The position numbers were made by a program, and so were the translations under genes. Source: Nymphaea colorata (taxonomy: Eukaryota; Streptophyta; Magnoliopsida; Nymphaeales; Nymphaeaceae). From it: 34,580 nucleotides of DNA. The notes under the pieces are model-generated. The model was given only the letters and a program-made list of their open reading frames with translations, ran no database searches and was not told the DNA's origin. Below, piece after piece: positions 1 to 12,131 of the stretch. The stretch spans positions 1-34,580 of the forward strand of contig NW_022205284.1 of NCBI RefSeq assembly GCF_008831285.2, written 5' to 3'. Each line of letters starts with the position of its first letter. Positions within the stretch are counted from its first letter, which is position 1.

Positions 1-307
1 AACTAAGATAGTGATGGAACCAAATTATTAACGGAGATGTGCATGCACACAAACACAACAGAAATGCCAGCAAAGTTTCCCTTTTAAATATGTTTCTTTC
101 TTTAGTAAATTTTCACTTCCTCCTTATAAATGCATGGAAACAAAAAATGGAGTTATATGTAAACCATTAAATAAAAAAATAATAATAGTCCTAATTTTTT
201 GCATGGATTTAATTTATTTCTGAAACATCATCTCATTAACGACAATGTGCATTGTTCTACCTAATATTGCCATGATCATGTCTGGCCTTGTTGAGTGGAT
301 GAATTAG
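1..307 (+). other. 3' part of intron of receptor kinase RLK1
   Basis: The window begins inside an intron. From about position 36 the sequence aligns by eye with the 3' half of the RLK2 intron (about 11,885-12,131), including the shared phrase around 62-140 and 11,914-11,990. The splice acceptor is read as the AG at 306-307, at the same place as the RLK2 acceptor at 12,130-12,131, and both are followed by AATT(T/C)GGG. The donor and the first exon of RLK1 lie left of the window. Intron assignment rests on homology to RLK2, not on transcript data. Confidence 0.65.
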
Positions 308-1395
308 AATTCGGGCCGCTGGAAAGGTGTCGACCAACAGATGTCTACAGCTATGGGATTCTTCTGCTTGAGGTGTTTACCACAAGAAAGCTACCGATGA
401 ACGTTTTGATGGCGACTTTACTTTGACGCAGTGGGTGCTGAAGCATTTTCGCTTGCAATTTCAGATGTCATAGATGGTCATCTTCTGAAGCAAAATAACC
501 ATGAAACGGTTTCAGATCATGTTGCAGAAGGCCGTCTTCTGGAGCAAAATGACTGAGAACTCTTCGAAATGAAATGCTTGTCATGATCATGGAGACAGGT
601 TGTCCTGTTCAAGGAAATCACCAACTGAGAGAGTGGACATGAAGGAGGTGGTCGCCAGGCTTAAAATGATACCATGGAAGGCTTCCCCTGTGGAAGAATG
701 ACAAAAATAAACCAATCCTGTACATTTATTTGGAAAACAAGGGATCTGCTTTTGCTTCTGACGTTTTATTGCGTTTCCCAACACCCGCTAGAAACACTTT
801 CTTTCAGCAAAATGCGAGTAAAACAGTAAATGTTCTTCCACTAGCTGCTATGAAAACAAATTGGTTGGGTCTTTATCTCCTATCCTAATTTAAAAACAAG
901 TTCAGATCCGACATTCATATGTATACGTATCAATTAACATTTTATTGGATCCCACTGGAACATTGGACTCCCATTCTCATTCACTTATGAAAGCGCATTA
1001 CCAATCTAAACCTGTTTGCTCCAAATTTCTGCACCAAAAAATGGATCCAAAATCAGGTCATGTAGTAGTTGAACTTAGTAAATCCATTTACATACCTAAT
1101 CAAAGTGCATTCGCAGAACCAAATTAATGATACTTCATGACGTGGTCAGGTCAACAAAGACATTTGGGTCCAAGTCCAATCAGATCGAGTCCGAGATCCA
1201 GAATGAAGAATTCGTAGTACTACCAGAAAGCGTCTGACAACTCAGAAAAGTACGCCCAACTTTTGTTATTAGAAAACTAGGCAGTTGTTCCATGGTAAAC
1301 TAATATATATGTATGTATATAATAGTACCTTTCAACGAACATTTACGCTCGCCTATGTTTTCTCACCTAATAATTCTATAACTAAGTTAAAGCAA
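36..1395 (+). repeat. Segmental duplication block A (RLK1 tail and 3' flank)
   Basis: Block A is paralogous to A' at about 11,885-13,300. The matching covers the RLK intron, the last exon and about 700 bp of 3' flank, ending with the shared stretch around 1,355-1,380 (13,265-13,290 in A'). Block A lacks about 210 bp present in A' at 12,515-12,745. The interval 704-1,395 holds no gene I can support beyond this flank homology; the short reading frame at 945-1,127 is not conserved as a frame in A'. Confidence 0.75.
308..701 (+). pseudogene. Last exon of LRR receptor kinase RLK1, broken
   Basis: This is the C-terminal part of a plant LRR receptor-like kinase domain, the region after the activation segment. 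The frame near 339-393 reads DVYSYGILLLEV, the typical subdomain IX motif of LRR-RLKs, and other frames give TDER-like, ISDVIDGHLLKQ and a terminal PVEE-stop at 687-701. The exon is not open. Compared with RLK2 it lacks one base in the G run near 313-318, a base is lost at the LPTDE junction, and a TGA follows LLEQND near 552-556. It also contains a partial internal duplication: CTTCTGAAGCAAAATAAC near 482 recurs as CTTCTGGAGCAAAATGAC about 54 bp later. It keeps the subdomain IX segment that RLK2 has lost, so the two copies decayed independently. No functional product is expected. Confidence 0.8.
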
Positions 1396-2600
1396 CATCA
1401 ATTTTAATCTTTATGATTCATGCATTAATAACAGGGCATACCTGGTGGGGACATAGTTAACCACATATGTATGTTATTTGGTGTTGTCACAGTGGCCGAT
1501 AATGGAAATTAATGAGCTAATTGATTTGTTTATATGGAAAGTACTTTTAGTCTTTCCATCTTAATAATTATACGTAAGCTATTATTAACTAACAGAAGTT
1601 TACTCTTAATCAACAGTGCAAATATCTTGTATTTCTTCTCATCCCCATATGTTTACATAAATTTTCAAATGTTCCCATCAACTTATTTGAAAAATAAGTG
1701 TCTTGACGATTTAAATTAACATAAAACCACAATGATATACACCTTTCTATCTCACATTAAATTATAATAAACGCAGAAAAAATCATCTAACTACAAGAAG
1801 GTCCATGGTATTGCCAGAACACATAGGGGAACCGATGGAAGATGACATCCATACTCAATTGATGTCAAATATGGGGCTTGCAGAATCTGTATGTACATAG
1901 CATTGGAAGAAATTGTTCTTCAAGAAATCAACTGTATGAGTAATATTAAAATTTCCTCCCATTGCGAAGCGAATATATACTCATATGACAAGTCGGTGTA
2001 GAGTTAATCAGTGGTGGTTTCTTCTCAAGAGGCTGTGGCAAAGAAAGATGGGTGAAAGGAAATGATGGTTATCATTATGTCAGAGAGCTAAGGAGTGGCC
2101 AGGAGGGAATAAGAAAAAAAATTTGGGAAAAAATGAGGAGTTAATAAAGGAGAGACCCAGATCAAAAGCAGAACCAGAATTAGGGGAAAGCAAGTTTCGG
2201 TTTCTCCGTGGGTAGATGGAAGTCGAAAAGAAACATTAGACCCAGAAAGATTGGAATGAATTGATTTACAAGAGACCAGCAATTGCGGAGTAACTTGAAG
2301 TGCAACCAGCTGGTGGGCAACGAGAAGATAGAGCAGGAGATGGAGAATCAATTGATAACAAAAAGAATCAAAGGGGAGAACCGTGAGTCCTCATCAGGTT
2401 TGATTGTTTCTGCTCCATTAAAAATACATTTCAGGATTCTTGCTGTTTGGATGGAATGAAACTAGCAAACAAATGACTGGTTTGGAGAGTGAGGTTATGG
2501 TGAATGACTCACCACCAGGTTTGTCCAGGAGAGAAAATGGAAGAACAGCTGGTAAGAAAGGGAAGGTGATTGATGATGCTTGCACATGAGGGAACATTAG
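1396..2600. other. Intergenic sequence, no recognised feature
   Basis: This stretch is AT-rich and has no match I can see elsewhere in the window. Between about 2,050 and 2,400 the sequence is less AT-rich and purine-biased, and gives a reverse frame of 87 codons without recognisable domain content. I see no TIR, LTR or RNA gene here. Confidence 0.4.
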
Positions 2601-2616
2601 TCCAGAGTAATGTGTC

Positions 2617-2850
2617 CACTACACCAAATATATCCTATGAAGGCACTTTATTACGGACACATCCAACACTATGTGTCCGGTTTGGCCCTTCATTACAAAA
2701 AACCACAACGCCTTTCCAGTACAAACAATAACGACTCTCGTCCTCCCAATGGAAGCATTTATTGGAAGTGATTTGTCGCCCCATTCCAGCTGATTCTGAC
2801 TGATTCCAGTAACGTCGATCACCTGATCAGTGGTATTGTACATAGCTGAG
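2617..2850 (+). mobile_element. CACTA-like (EnSpm) transposon terminus, relic
   Basis: The sequence starts CACTACACCAAATATATCC at 2,617, resembling the CACTACAAGAAA-type ends of plant CACTA transposons. It is followed by subterminal GGACACAT / ATGTGTCC repeats in both orientations at about 2,656-2,680, also typical of that family. I found no matching end finishing in TAGTG downstream and no transposase, so this is at best a single-ended remnant. The right limit is arbitrary. Identification is by terminal motif only. Confidence 0.35.
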
Positions 2851-2914
2851 TTCTAAATGTCCAATAAGCCCATGCACTAAATGGAGTGTACTCAATTAAG
2901 AAACCAAAAAAGGA

Positions 2915-5280
2915 TAGAGTAGAAAACCTGGCAAAAAGAGCACATGATATTGGAAATATGTTGTTACGATAAGGGCTGCTAAGAACATAATTTTTGATTA
3001 ATCTTCCGTGCCAAGCAAGGCGGTGATGTAGAAATAAGAAGTCCTACCAATTAGAAAAGGTCCCATTGGCACTGAGTGTGGAAATAACAAATGATATCAC
3101 TTTCTTTTAAAGAGAAGTAGACTTGATTCTTCCAACAATTTAAATTAAACAAAAAATGAAGGTGAAATTTCTTGGAAGAAGAGAATCTACGAAAGAACGT
3201 TGCTAATTGTTCATGATCATAAGATTGCTTGGCACCGATAGTAGTACGTAGAATCGATTTATATCAACCATTTCCTATCCTATCTGAATTTGAATCTGAT
3301 CAGATATTTATGTATATATGAATCTGATTGAATGTCCTTTTTTAAATCTGAATATGATCTAACTTCTTAATTAAATATTATTTTTTCTCATCTGTTTTTT
3401 TTTTAACAGTTTGGGTGGATATCTGATTTAAATTGGAAGATGCCCTTGAAAATTAGTAAAAAAAAAAAGTTACCCCTCACATGGTATGAATTTATAGGGA
3501 GCAAAATGCCTCATTGGGAGTGCAGGGCAAAGCCAATACTGGGCAATTAATGTAAACTTACCAGTTGGCAATTAAAAAAACAAATCAATTTGGCTTGTGT
3601 AAAAAATTTCTAATAACAAATGGCCTATGTGATTTATATGCAAATAAAAAAAATTAAAATTTAATTTTTTGGAATAAGGAATTGAGGAATATAAAAATTA
3701 ATTAAGAATAGAAAACTTGTCCAATGTCCATTTAAAAAGAAAAATGGAGTCAAAATGTGGCAAAAAGAGAACAAGATATTGAAATTGTATAAGTTGTTAC
3801 GGTGAGGGCTGCTAAGAAAGAGACTTGTTGATGTAGTCTTCTGTGCCAAGTAAGGCGCTGTTGTAGAAATATGAAGAGCTACAAATAGAAAAAGTCCATT
3901 GATGTGATCTTAAAGTGAATTGTCTTCACGTTCCACTTGGCATTGACACTATTTAGGTTTGAGTCGCTAAGTCTTGCCCCATTGACCACGCAAATGTTCG
4001 GTGCATAGTTCTTCAGGGTGCCATCCGGCCAAACATCATTCTTGGGGTGCCAGCTGTTGGCTTGTCGGCTGTCTATATGGCTGTGTGGGAGTGGGTTAAG
4101 TTGGGGTCAAGCTCAATCCTTTTCTTGACTTTCAAGTCAAGTTTCACTGTAGTCTCCATGACTCATGAGTCGTCATTTACCACTCGAGTTTATGGCTGCA
4201 TGAGTCAAGCCAGCTTAAAAACCACTCATAAACTTCAGCTCAAGTTCAAGCGTATACTAGAAATGTTAAAGCAGTTGAGTTTGAGTTGTAAGAACTCTAG
4301 TTAGCTCAACTATAAATGAACGAGTTTAAAAAAAGGAAACATGCTTCACATAAACGAGTCAAATGAGTTGAGTTTGAGCTCGATGTTGTATTGTCGAGTC
4401 CAGCTCAAGCTTGTTTTATTGAGCTCAACTTGAGATTTCTGAGTCGACTCAAGCTTGAGCTGGCTCAACTCGAGCTCATCTCCTCATGTGCAACCCTATT
4501 CAAGACCCTGGTCAATTTAAAAACCATTCACGAGCGTACATAGTGGTGAAGCTACGATTTTTTTAGGTTCAAAATTTACTTTAATATTTTAAAAAGTGTT
4601 TCATAAATTTCTCATCATTATTGTTTATCAGATCATCAAATCATTTTTTTAAATAATAACATTTATTTTTGAAACTCCGGCTGATCCATTTCTGCCTATT
4701 TACTGTTTTTCTTATTTAAAAAAATTAAATCAGAAAAGTTTTAAAAGAAATAAAAAATATAATTTTTTTAACCTAGGGTAATCTCAGTGTAATATTATTG
4801 ACAACCTTTGTGATTGATTGAGGGCAGTAGACTTGACTCTTCCAACAAATTGAATTAAACAAAAGAACGCGAATTTTTCTGGAAGGGAATCTGTAAAAGG
4901 GCTTTAATTGATAGTTGCTCATGGTGATAACATTGCCAGGCACCCCGGTTAAATGCTAGTAGTATGTAGAATCGATGTACATCAACCATTTTCTATCCTG
5001 TTTAGAACCAATAGACGTTCAAGGCAGCTACCCATCATAGACTGATTGGGACATTGTAAAGATCGGCCAGAGTGGATGATTCTTTGGTATATTTATCTTA
5101 TTTTTTTCAAAAAATTTACCATATTTTTGCTTTTTTTCACGCCCACTGTATTATATGATAGAAAAACCTTTCCATTTAAAAAGTGGAAGATGTATCTGCA
5201 AATTTGATTTTTGATTGAATAAGGTTGAGAAGTAGTAAAGGGTAATGAGACTTAAGGGCTAAGAAGAAAATTTCTGCTTG
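2915..5280 (+). repeat. Segmental duplication block B (RLK upstream region)
   Basis: Block B aligns by eye with B' at 6,615-8,830. It contains two promoter-like units, P1 at about 2,925-3,270 and P2 at about 3,755-5,090, separated by an AT-rich stretch (3,270-3,740) that matches 7,620-8,140. Relative to B' it lacks about 600 bp at 3,271 and carries an insertion at about 3,911-4,819. In B' the homologous sequence leads into the RLK2 promoter and start codon, whereas here it leads directly into block C, so the receptor gene expected downstream is absent. Confidence 0.7.
3911..4819. mobile_element. Insertion in block B, with hAT-like GAGCTC-rich element
   Basis: This segment interrupts P2 compared with the homologous place in B' (about 8,270-8,335). 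Inside it, 4,300-4,495 is dense in GAGCTC, CTCAAG and CTCGAG motifs, a composition well known from non-autonomous hAT-like elements of plants. The possible ends are TGGGGTGCC at 4,043 and, on the opposite strand, TAGGGTTGC at 4,490-4,498. The terminal match is short and I found no clear target-site duplication. The reading frame of 85 codons at 4,047-4,304 lies in this element and is not supported as a gene. Confidence 0.4.
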
Positions 5281-5916
5281 ATGTGACAACAGTCGGTCCT
5301 GGAGTGTTTGTTTACACCGGATGTTCTAAAAACAAAATTTAAACTTACTCGTGTGTTTGTTTGTGACAATGTACTTCTGTGACAATATATTGTATTTTCG
5401 GAAGTCCATCCATTTGTTTGGGTTGGATTGGTTGTATAGAATGCCCTTTCTAGGAGAACTTTGGTCGACCCGTTGGTGTATGTCAAAAACTGAACAGAAA
5501 AGGATAGAGATTTGAGTGTCACAGATGTTCATTTTGGTGTTTGATTGCACCCTCATATGCTGGATACAAAGTGTCTCAAAGGTGCATTTTAGAACCATTC
5601 ATCCATGAAAGCTATAATAGACTACAAAATGTGATCAGATTTGAGCTTCCACTGCATGTCTTAAAAACTGACCTGGCAAATTCTGCATATGTTAAAGACA
5701 TTCTTAATGACTTCTGTTAAATCTTTGTTCCTTTCTTTGACTGTTTAAATTCACATGCTTTGACCAAGGTTGATCGGTTTATTACTAACCCAAATAATAA
5801 ATGAAACAGGATTTTATCAAAAAGAACTAGCATTTCTCCTGTTAACAGCCTCTGCCAGGAGTTCATTTTATTTTTCTAATATTTATGATCTGCTTTTTTT
5901 TACATGCCTAATCTCT

Positions 5917-5950
5917 TCTCTCTCTCTCTCTCTATACACACACACACACA
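5917..5950. repeat. (TC)n(AC)n microsatellite
   Basis: A TC-dinucleotide run at 5,917-5,933 is followed by TATACA and an AC run to 5,950. Confidence 0.95.
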
Positions 5951-6010
5951 TACATGCATAGATATATATATCTGATAAGAGTTTTTAAATTTTGATTGTC
6001 CAGTAGGGAT

Positions 6011-6013
<3 letters not shown>

Positions 6014-6058
<45 letters not shown>
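6014..6058. repeat. (TC)22 microsatellite
   Basis: A pure TC run of about 22 units. It is flanked by two copies of the phrase CCAGTAGGGATTAAT (about 5,999-6,013 and 6,078-6,092), so the microsatellite sits inside a small local duplication. C' has only one such phrase and no TC run. Confidence 0.95.
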
Positions 6059-6060
<2 letters not shown>

Positions 6061-6155
6061 TGCATGACACTTGCAGGCCAGTAGGGATTAATTTGAGTGG
6101 TCTGTATCTTTTGTTATTTATTGTCTTTCTGGAGTTCTGGGATTGGAGTTGGGAG

Positions 6156-6570
6156 TATGGATGTTAATGGATCAGATTCAAATAGGATACATCCTGAATT
6201 ACATCTGTTTTTTCGGATATTCACATATCCATATTCAAATTCTGATTCGAATACAAACAATGAATCAAAAATCCAATATCACAATCCGAATTTGAACATT
6301 GAATCAAATCTGGCTGATCTTCAAAATGTAAGAGCATTTGAATATAAGATTTTATTTAAAATTAAATCCGATTTGGATCTGAATCTGAATCCAAATCCAG
6401 TTGGATATATATGTACATCCAAATCCGAATCAGAATCCAGTCAGATGTTGTTTCTTAAACCCGAATCCGATCCAATTTCTTAATCGCATGTTAAATTTTT
6501 TCCATATTTGATATTTTTTGAACTGGTTTGATTGGGTATCCAATTAAAATCGGATATGTTGACAACCCTA
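6156..6570. mobile_element. hAT-like MITE rich in GAATCC/GATTCG, copy in C
   Basis: This is the same element as 15,576-15,986, at the same place in the duplicated block. It starts TATGGATGTTAATGGATC and ends with the complement of TAGGGTTGTCAACATATCC, giving imperfect inverted termini. The interior is made of short variants of GAATCCGAAT and its complement. It is open over 128 codons (6,097-6,483) only because this 6-mer repeat lacks stops; the frame is not a gene. Family assignment to hAT is inferred from the TAGGG-TGTCAA end; no clear 8-bp target duplication is seen. Confidence 0.55.
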
Positions 6571-6614
6571 ATTTGGGAGGAATTGACTCTAAAGTTCTCT
6601 TTGTTGGACTTTCA

Positions 6615-8830
6615 CACGATAGAGTAGAAACCTGGCAAAAAGAGCACATGATATTGGAAATATGTTGTTATGGTAAGGGCTGCTAAAAAAAATACTTGTT
6701 GATGTAATATTCCGTGCCAAGCAAGGTGGTGATGTGGAAATAAGGAGACCTATGAATTAGAGAAAGTCCCGTTTGTGTCACCAGCCAAGCCAAAGGCACT
6801 GAGTGTGGAAATAACAAACAATATCGCTTTCTTTTAAAGAGTAGTAGACTTGAATCTTCTAACAATTTGAATTAAACAAAAAAATGAAGGCAAAATTTAC
6901 TGGAAGAAGAGAATCTACAAAAGGATGTTGCTAATTGTTCATGACCATAAGATCGCTTGGCACCAATAGTAGTATGTAGAATCGATGTACATCAACCATT
7001 TTCTATCCTCTTATGAACCAACAGACTTGCATCGAAATCGAATGCATGAAGTTGGCCTAGAGAGGCCATTTGTCAAGGGATATTAACCAGTTTTATCATT
7101 CAATAATTTTGGAATAAAAGATATTTTCTTGGTGAGCAGGAGAGACCCATGCGGTTACCCAAACCTGACCCATCTTGAACCCTAGGCACTGTAGCTGGCC
7201 TGACGGGCCCAGACATGTCAAGCCGGGTATAGCCCAACAACCTAATGGGTAATGACCGATAGTTATAGTTAACCTGTCAGGAGCCTGGTAGGCCCGACAA
7301 TTTTTTGAATTTAAAAAAGAATTAAATACAATAAAAAAGTGAAAAGAAGGTTTGCTTCATTCTCTCTTGCATGGGTAAATTTAGCTTATTCTGGCGGAAT
7401 TGGCTAAAGGTTATGAAATTGAACCAGGCCATGTACTCGGATTTGAATACTAAAAGGAAAATTTTCATATTCAAAACTTTCATCCCAAATCAGATTTCAA
7501 AATCTAAATCCAGTCTGAATTTGATTTTTATAAAAGTTTGTATATGAAACAGAATTTTGAACCCAATCCAAACGATTTTCTAAATGTAAGAGCATGAATG
7601 TAGGACTGTTATTTAAAACTAATTTGGACCTAAATCTGAATTTGAATCTGTTTAGATATTTATGTATATCTGATTTTGAATCCGATCGAATGTCATTTTT
7701 TAAATCTAAATCTTGTCTAATTTCTTAATTAAATATTATTTTTTCCTCATCTATTTTTTTAGGAATGGTTTCGGTGGATATCTTATTTAAACTGGAAGAC
7801 AAAAATGCCCTTGAAAATTAGAAAAAAAAAAAGTTACCCTCACATGTATGAATTTAGTGATCAAGCCCCGAATAGACAAAACCAAAAGGCATCATTGGAA
7901 GTTCACGGCGAAGCCATGGCCTGTTGTGCTGACAAGGCCATGGCCTGTTGTGCTGACAAGGCCACTGCCTTCACAGATTTTGAGAAATGTAAGCTTACCT
8001 GTTGGCAATTAAAAAAAAAATCAATTTGGCCTGTATTAAAAAATTTATGAACAAAATGGACTATATGATTTATATGCAAATAAAAAAATTAAAAATTCAA
8101 ATTTTCCAAAAAACGAATTAAAGAATATAAAAATTAATTAAGAATAGTATATATGTTGTTACGGTGATGGCAGCTAAGAAAGAGACTTGTTGATGTAATC
8201 CTCCATGTCAAGTAAGGCATTCGATGTGGAAATAAGATGACCTACAAATAGAAAAAATCCATTGATGTGATCTGCAGCCCTTGCCATAGGCGCTGAGTGT
8301 GGAAATAACAAAGAATGCCGCTGTCTTTTCGGGAGCAATAGACTTGACACTTCCAACAATTTAAATTAAACAAAGAAAAATGGCGAATTTTTCTGGAAAA
8401 GAATCGATAAAAGGACCTTAATTGATAAATGTTCATGGTCATAACATTGCTAGGCACCTCGATTAAATTCTAGTAGTATGTAGAATCCATGTATATCAAC
8501 CAGTTCCTATCCTGTTTTGAAACAATAGACGTTCAAGGCAGCTCCATCATAGTCTGATTGGGACATTGTAAAGATCAGCTGCGAGTGGATGATTTTTTGG
8601 TATATTGATCTTCTTTTCCCCTAATTATTAATTTTTTGCAATTTTTTAATTTACTATATGTTTTCTTTTTTTTCACACTCATGATATCATATGATAGAAA
8701 AACATCGCCATTTAAAAAGTGGAAACCATATCTGCAACTTTGATTTGTGACTGAATAAGGTTGAGATGCACTAATGGGAAATAAGAATTAAGGGCTGAGA
8801 AGGAAAATTCTCATTAATGAAACCATCAGT
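6615..8830 (+). repeat. Segmental duplication block B' (RLK2 upstream region)
   Basis: B' is paralogous to B (2,915-5,280). It contains promoter-like units P3 (about 6,615-7,030) and P4 (about 8,140-8,600) and ends where the RLK2 promoter begins. Between them, 7,030-7,620 is not present in B and includes a CCCGAC/GGCCC-containing patch at 7,145-7,305 that looks like part of a hAT-like element. The shared AT-rich stretch 7,620-8,140 follows. No gene is supported here. Confidence 0.7.
7913..7960. repeat. 24-bp tandem duplication
   Basis: Two perfect tandem copies of a 24-bp unit beginning GCCATGGCCTGTTG, followed by a third partial GCCA start. The unit length is a multiple of three, so the overlapping 81-codon frame repeats AMACCADK, but the region is otherwise noncoding flank. 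Block B has no such sequence at the corresponding place. Confidence 0.9.
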
Positions 8831-8997
8831 GGTGCCTCTTGATTTGGAAATGTGAAGTAATGTGTTCCAAAGTAATAGATCTGAGACTTGTCCAACTTAA
8901 AAAATAAAATGACAAAAATTTCTAGAAGAGAATCTACACATAAATTGATGACCTTGACTCTTGTTCATGCATCTTCTGCATTGAAAATTGCATAGTT
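8831..8997 (+). promoter_or_regulatory. Proximal upstream region of RLK2 (promoter-like unit P5)
   Basis: This stretch directly precedes the RLK2 ATG. From about 8,886 it shares the order GACTTG, TCCAAC, an A-rich run, AATTTCT, GAAGAGAATCTAC and TTGTTCATG with units P1 to P4 (3,120, 4,829, 6,847 and 8,340). A TTGAC core (W-box type) lies at 8,954-8,958, and the start codon context is GTTATGGCG with G at +4. I cannot fix a TATA box or transcription start. Promoter function is inferred from position and from recurrence. Confidence 0.4.
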
Positions 8998-11619
8998 ATG
9001 GCGGCCACTGGTTGGTCACCTCAGCCGCTCATCTTTCTTTTGTGTTTCTCCTCCTTCACCTTCATTGTGGTTCTCGGCCAAAGGGAGGTGCCCTCAGCCC
9101 TTGTTTCTCTGAGCAACATGACTGATCAATTGGCATTAATGTCTTTCAAATTCCGTGTTACTAAAGACCCTTATAATGTGTTATCAAATTGGAATTCCAA
9201 CATCTCATTCTGCGATTGGAATGGAGTTTCATGCAGTCGTGGTTCACAAAGGGTTGTTGCTCTCAACCTCTCTGAAAAGGCACTTAAAGGTACTCTCTCC
9301 CCATACATCAGCAACCTCTCCATCTTAGAGGTTCTTGGTCTTTCAAATGACAGTTTCCATGGTCATCTTTCCATTGATTTTAGCCGCCTCCCTTGGTTGG
9401 AAATACTTTCCATAGGGTTAAACCATTTTAAATGGTTAATTCCACAAACACTGAGCCATTTTCATCATCTCCAAGTGCTTTTTGCTGAAAAAAACGAATT
9501 CTATCGAAGCATTCCAGAGTTGCTAGGCAGTTTGCTGGAACTCAAGCGCATAAACCTTTATGGTAACAGGCTCACGGGCACCATTCCAATCACTTTTGTC
9601 AACCTCTCAAAACTGGGTTCCTTAATATTGGTCAAAATCATATGCACAGAAACATTCCTTCCGAGTTGGGAAGCTTAACCCACGTAACATTGTTTAGTGT
9701 GGAAATGAACAATCTCACTGGTACACTGCCTGAGAGCTTGTTTAACATATCCACTCTTCAGACCTTGAGATTCATGACCAATGAACTAACAGGGCATCTC
9801 CCTAAAGATGTTGGCCGCTTCCTGCCCAATGTCCAATTTCTCGCAATCAGTGACAACAATTTTGATGGCCCTTTCCCACCTTCTTTTTACAATGCTACTA
9901 GTCTCCAAACTATCAGTGCAGGACGCAACAAATTGAGTGGTCCAATACCATTAGAATTAGGTAGCTTGACACAACTCAAGCACTTTTACCTCGAACACAA
10001 TGCAACCGTGAGCTCTCCATTTTCACATCCTTCACCAACTGTCGACTGCTAGAGGAAGTTATTCTGTCGCAAAGCCTTCTGAATGGCATTCTTCCTGCCT
10101 TTGTTGGAAACCTGACAACCACCTTGTGGAGACTTTATCTTTCCTCTAATGTAATTGAAGGTACTATCCCATTGACCTTAGCCAACTTGACGAAGTTAAG
10201 TTCCTTATATTTGAGTTCCAACAAAAAAAAGGGGCTCATTCCACCAAATATTGGACAGATGCATAGCTTATAGCTGTTGGCTCTTAATAACAATTTATTA
10301 GAAGGCCCAATCCCACTGTCAGTCTACCAGTTGGTCCGCATGTATGTTTTTTATATTGAACACAACATGCTAATTGGGTCAATTTCAAGCTCTATAAACA
10401 ATCACACTAGTTTGCAAGGCCTGGATCTAAGCTCAAACAATTTGTCATCAACACTACCACCTGGTCTTTGTGAGTTGAAGGACTTGTGGGAGCTATACTT
10501 GCAGGACAACTCCTTCACTGATCACCTGCCTTTGGGTCTCTGGAATTTTTCCATGATGATCAACATGGATATCTGTGCAAAGAAGCTGCGTGGAGAGTTG
10601 CCTACATCATTATCCAAGTTCCAAATGCTAGAGTATTTGAATCTCTCTCGGAACACATTTGATGGTCACATTTCCGAACAACTTGATCACATGCTAAACC
10701 TTGACACTATTGACGTTTCCCATAACAAGCTTTCCGATGAGATACCAAAATCATTGGAGAAACTTCAACACATCCAGGTCGTTGACTTGTCCTTCAATCA
10801 TTTCAAAGGAGAGGTTCCATGTGGTGGAAAGTTTGCAAACCTTTCTGCCAAGTCGTTCCTAGGGAACTATGCACTATGTGGAGCTCCCAAATTCCATGTC
10901 CCAGTATGTTCAGATGGAGCGAAGAAGCACAATAATGTCAACATGCTTAGAGTTGATTTTTTTTTAGCAAGTGGGGGTTTTGCACTTGTACTCATTGTTT
11001 GGGTACTCAATGTTGTCGCAAAATATAGAAAGAGGGGGTTGGAGAAACATGATCAGGAGGAGGTTGAAAGATTTCATGGAATAACCCTCCCAGTGATCAC
11101 ATACAGAATGTTATCTCAGGTGACAAACAAGGGGAAGTGAAGGCTTTGGTTCAGCGTATGAAGGAATTTTATTTGATGGAACAACGGTGGCTGTTAAGGT
11201 CCTAAACTTATTATTTGATGGCACATCAAAAAGTTTTGACATTGAATGCAATGTGATGTGCCAAATTAGACATTGAAACCTTTTTAGAGTCATCACATCT
11301 TGTTGCAGTGCAGATTTCAAGGCTTTAGTTCTCCAATACATGCTCCTTGGGAGCCTATAATTCTGTCTACATTCACGTGGCCATCACTTGAATCTCTTCC
11401 AAAGATTGGATATCATGATTGATGTTGCTTGTGCTCTAGAATATCCTCGCCATTGTTGCTGGGAGACTATAGTTCATTGTGATCTAAAGCCAAGTAATGT
11501 GCTTCTAGATGAGAACATGACAGCACATGTTGGTGGCTTTGGCATTGCTAAGATGCTGGTTGGTTACAAATCTTTAACTCTTACATGCACCCTTGGAACC
11601 ACCGGATACATTGCGCCAG

Positions 11620-12131
11620 GTACCAACTCTTTGTCCTATCATAATTTCTATGCTTGAACTGCTTCTTATACAACTTGGTCCTGCTTACCATGGAGAGGAA
11701 GTTCTATCAACATCCATAATTTCCAAATATCATGCTTTAATTTTAGATTACCAACCCGTTGGCAACTGATTACTTGGATTTTATTATGAAAAAGAGAAAA
11801 ATCAGATTAATAAGTGAAATTAATGGGGATGATGACTATGCAATTTTGCATTTGAATATGAGTCTGAATCCAAATAAGATGGTGAACACTAAACCTAATT
11901 CACACATACACTAATGCCAGCAAGTTTCCCTTTTGAGTATGTTTCTTTCTTTAGTAAAATTTCACTTCCTCCTTATAAATGCATGGAAACAAAAAATAGA
12001 GTTTCATGTACAGTATAAATCAAAATAAAATAATTAGTCCTAATTTTTTTGCACTGCTTTCTTTATTTTTGAAACCATCTCATTAATGACCATGTGCATT
12101 ACCCTCTGACCTTGTTGAGTGGATGAATTAG
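11620..12131 (+). other. Intron of RLK2 (kinase domain)
   Basis: The donor is G|GT at 11,619-11,621, directly after TGYIAP, and the acceptor is AG at 12,130-12,131. Joining the two gives the codon G|AA, Glu, restoring the APE motif of the kinase activation segment. The length is 512 bp. A single intron in the kinase domain is the usual layout in XA21/EFR-type genes. The 3' half is shared with RLK1 (1-307). Confidence 0.75.

Larger units (their letters stand above)
5280..6620 (+). repeat. Segmental duplication block C
   Basis: Block C is paralogous to C' at about 14,350-16,085. Shared anchors include TTTGTTTACACCGGATGTTC (5,308 and about 14,384), AGCTATAATAGACTAC (5,611 and 14,679) and TTTGACCAAGGTTGATCGG (5,759 and about 15,209). 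Both copies carry the same MITE at the same position. Microsatellites differ: here (TC)n and (AC)n, in C' (TA)n and (CA)n. No coding content is recognised; the overlapping reverse frames at 5,259-5,598 are not preserved in C'. Confidence 0.7.

Noticed and set aside
6097-6483. 128-codon forward reading frame rich in Ser, Asn and Glu
   Set aside because: It lies mostly inside the GAATCC-rich MITE; the frame is open only because the repeated word has no stop codon, and it is broken in the paralogous copy at 15,538-15,780.
7805-8050. 81-codon frame with duplicated AMACCADK
   Set aside because: It spans duplicated noncoding flank and a 24-bp tandem duplication. The corresponding part of block B (3,450-3,620) has no such frame.
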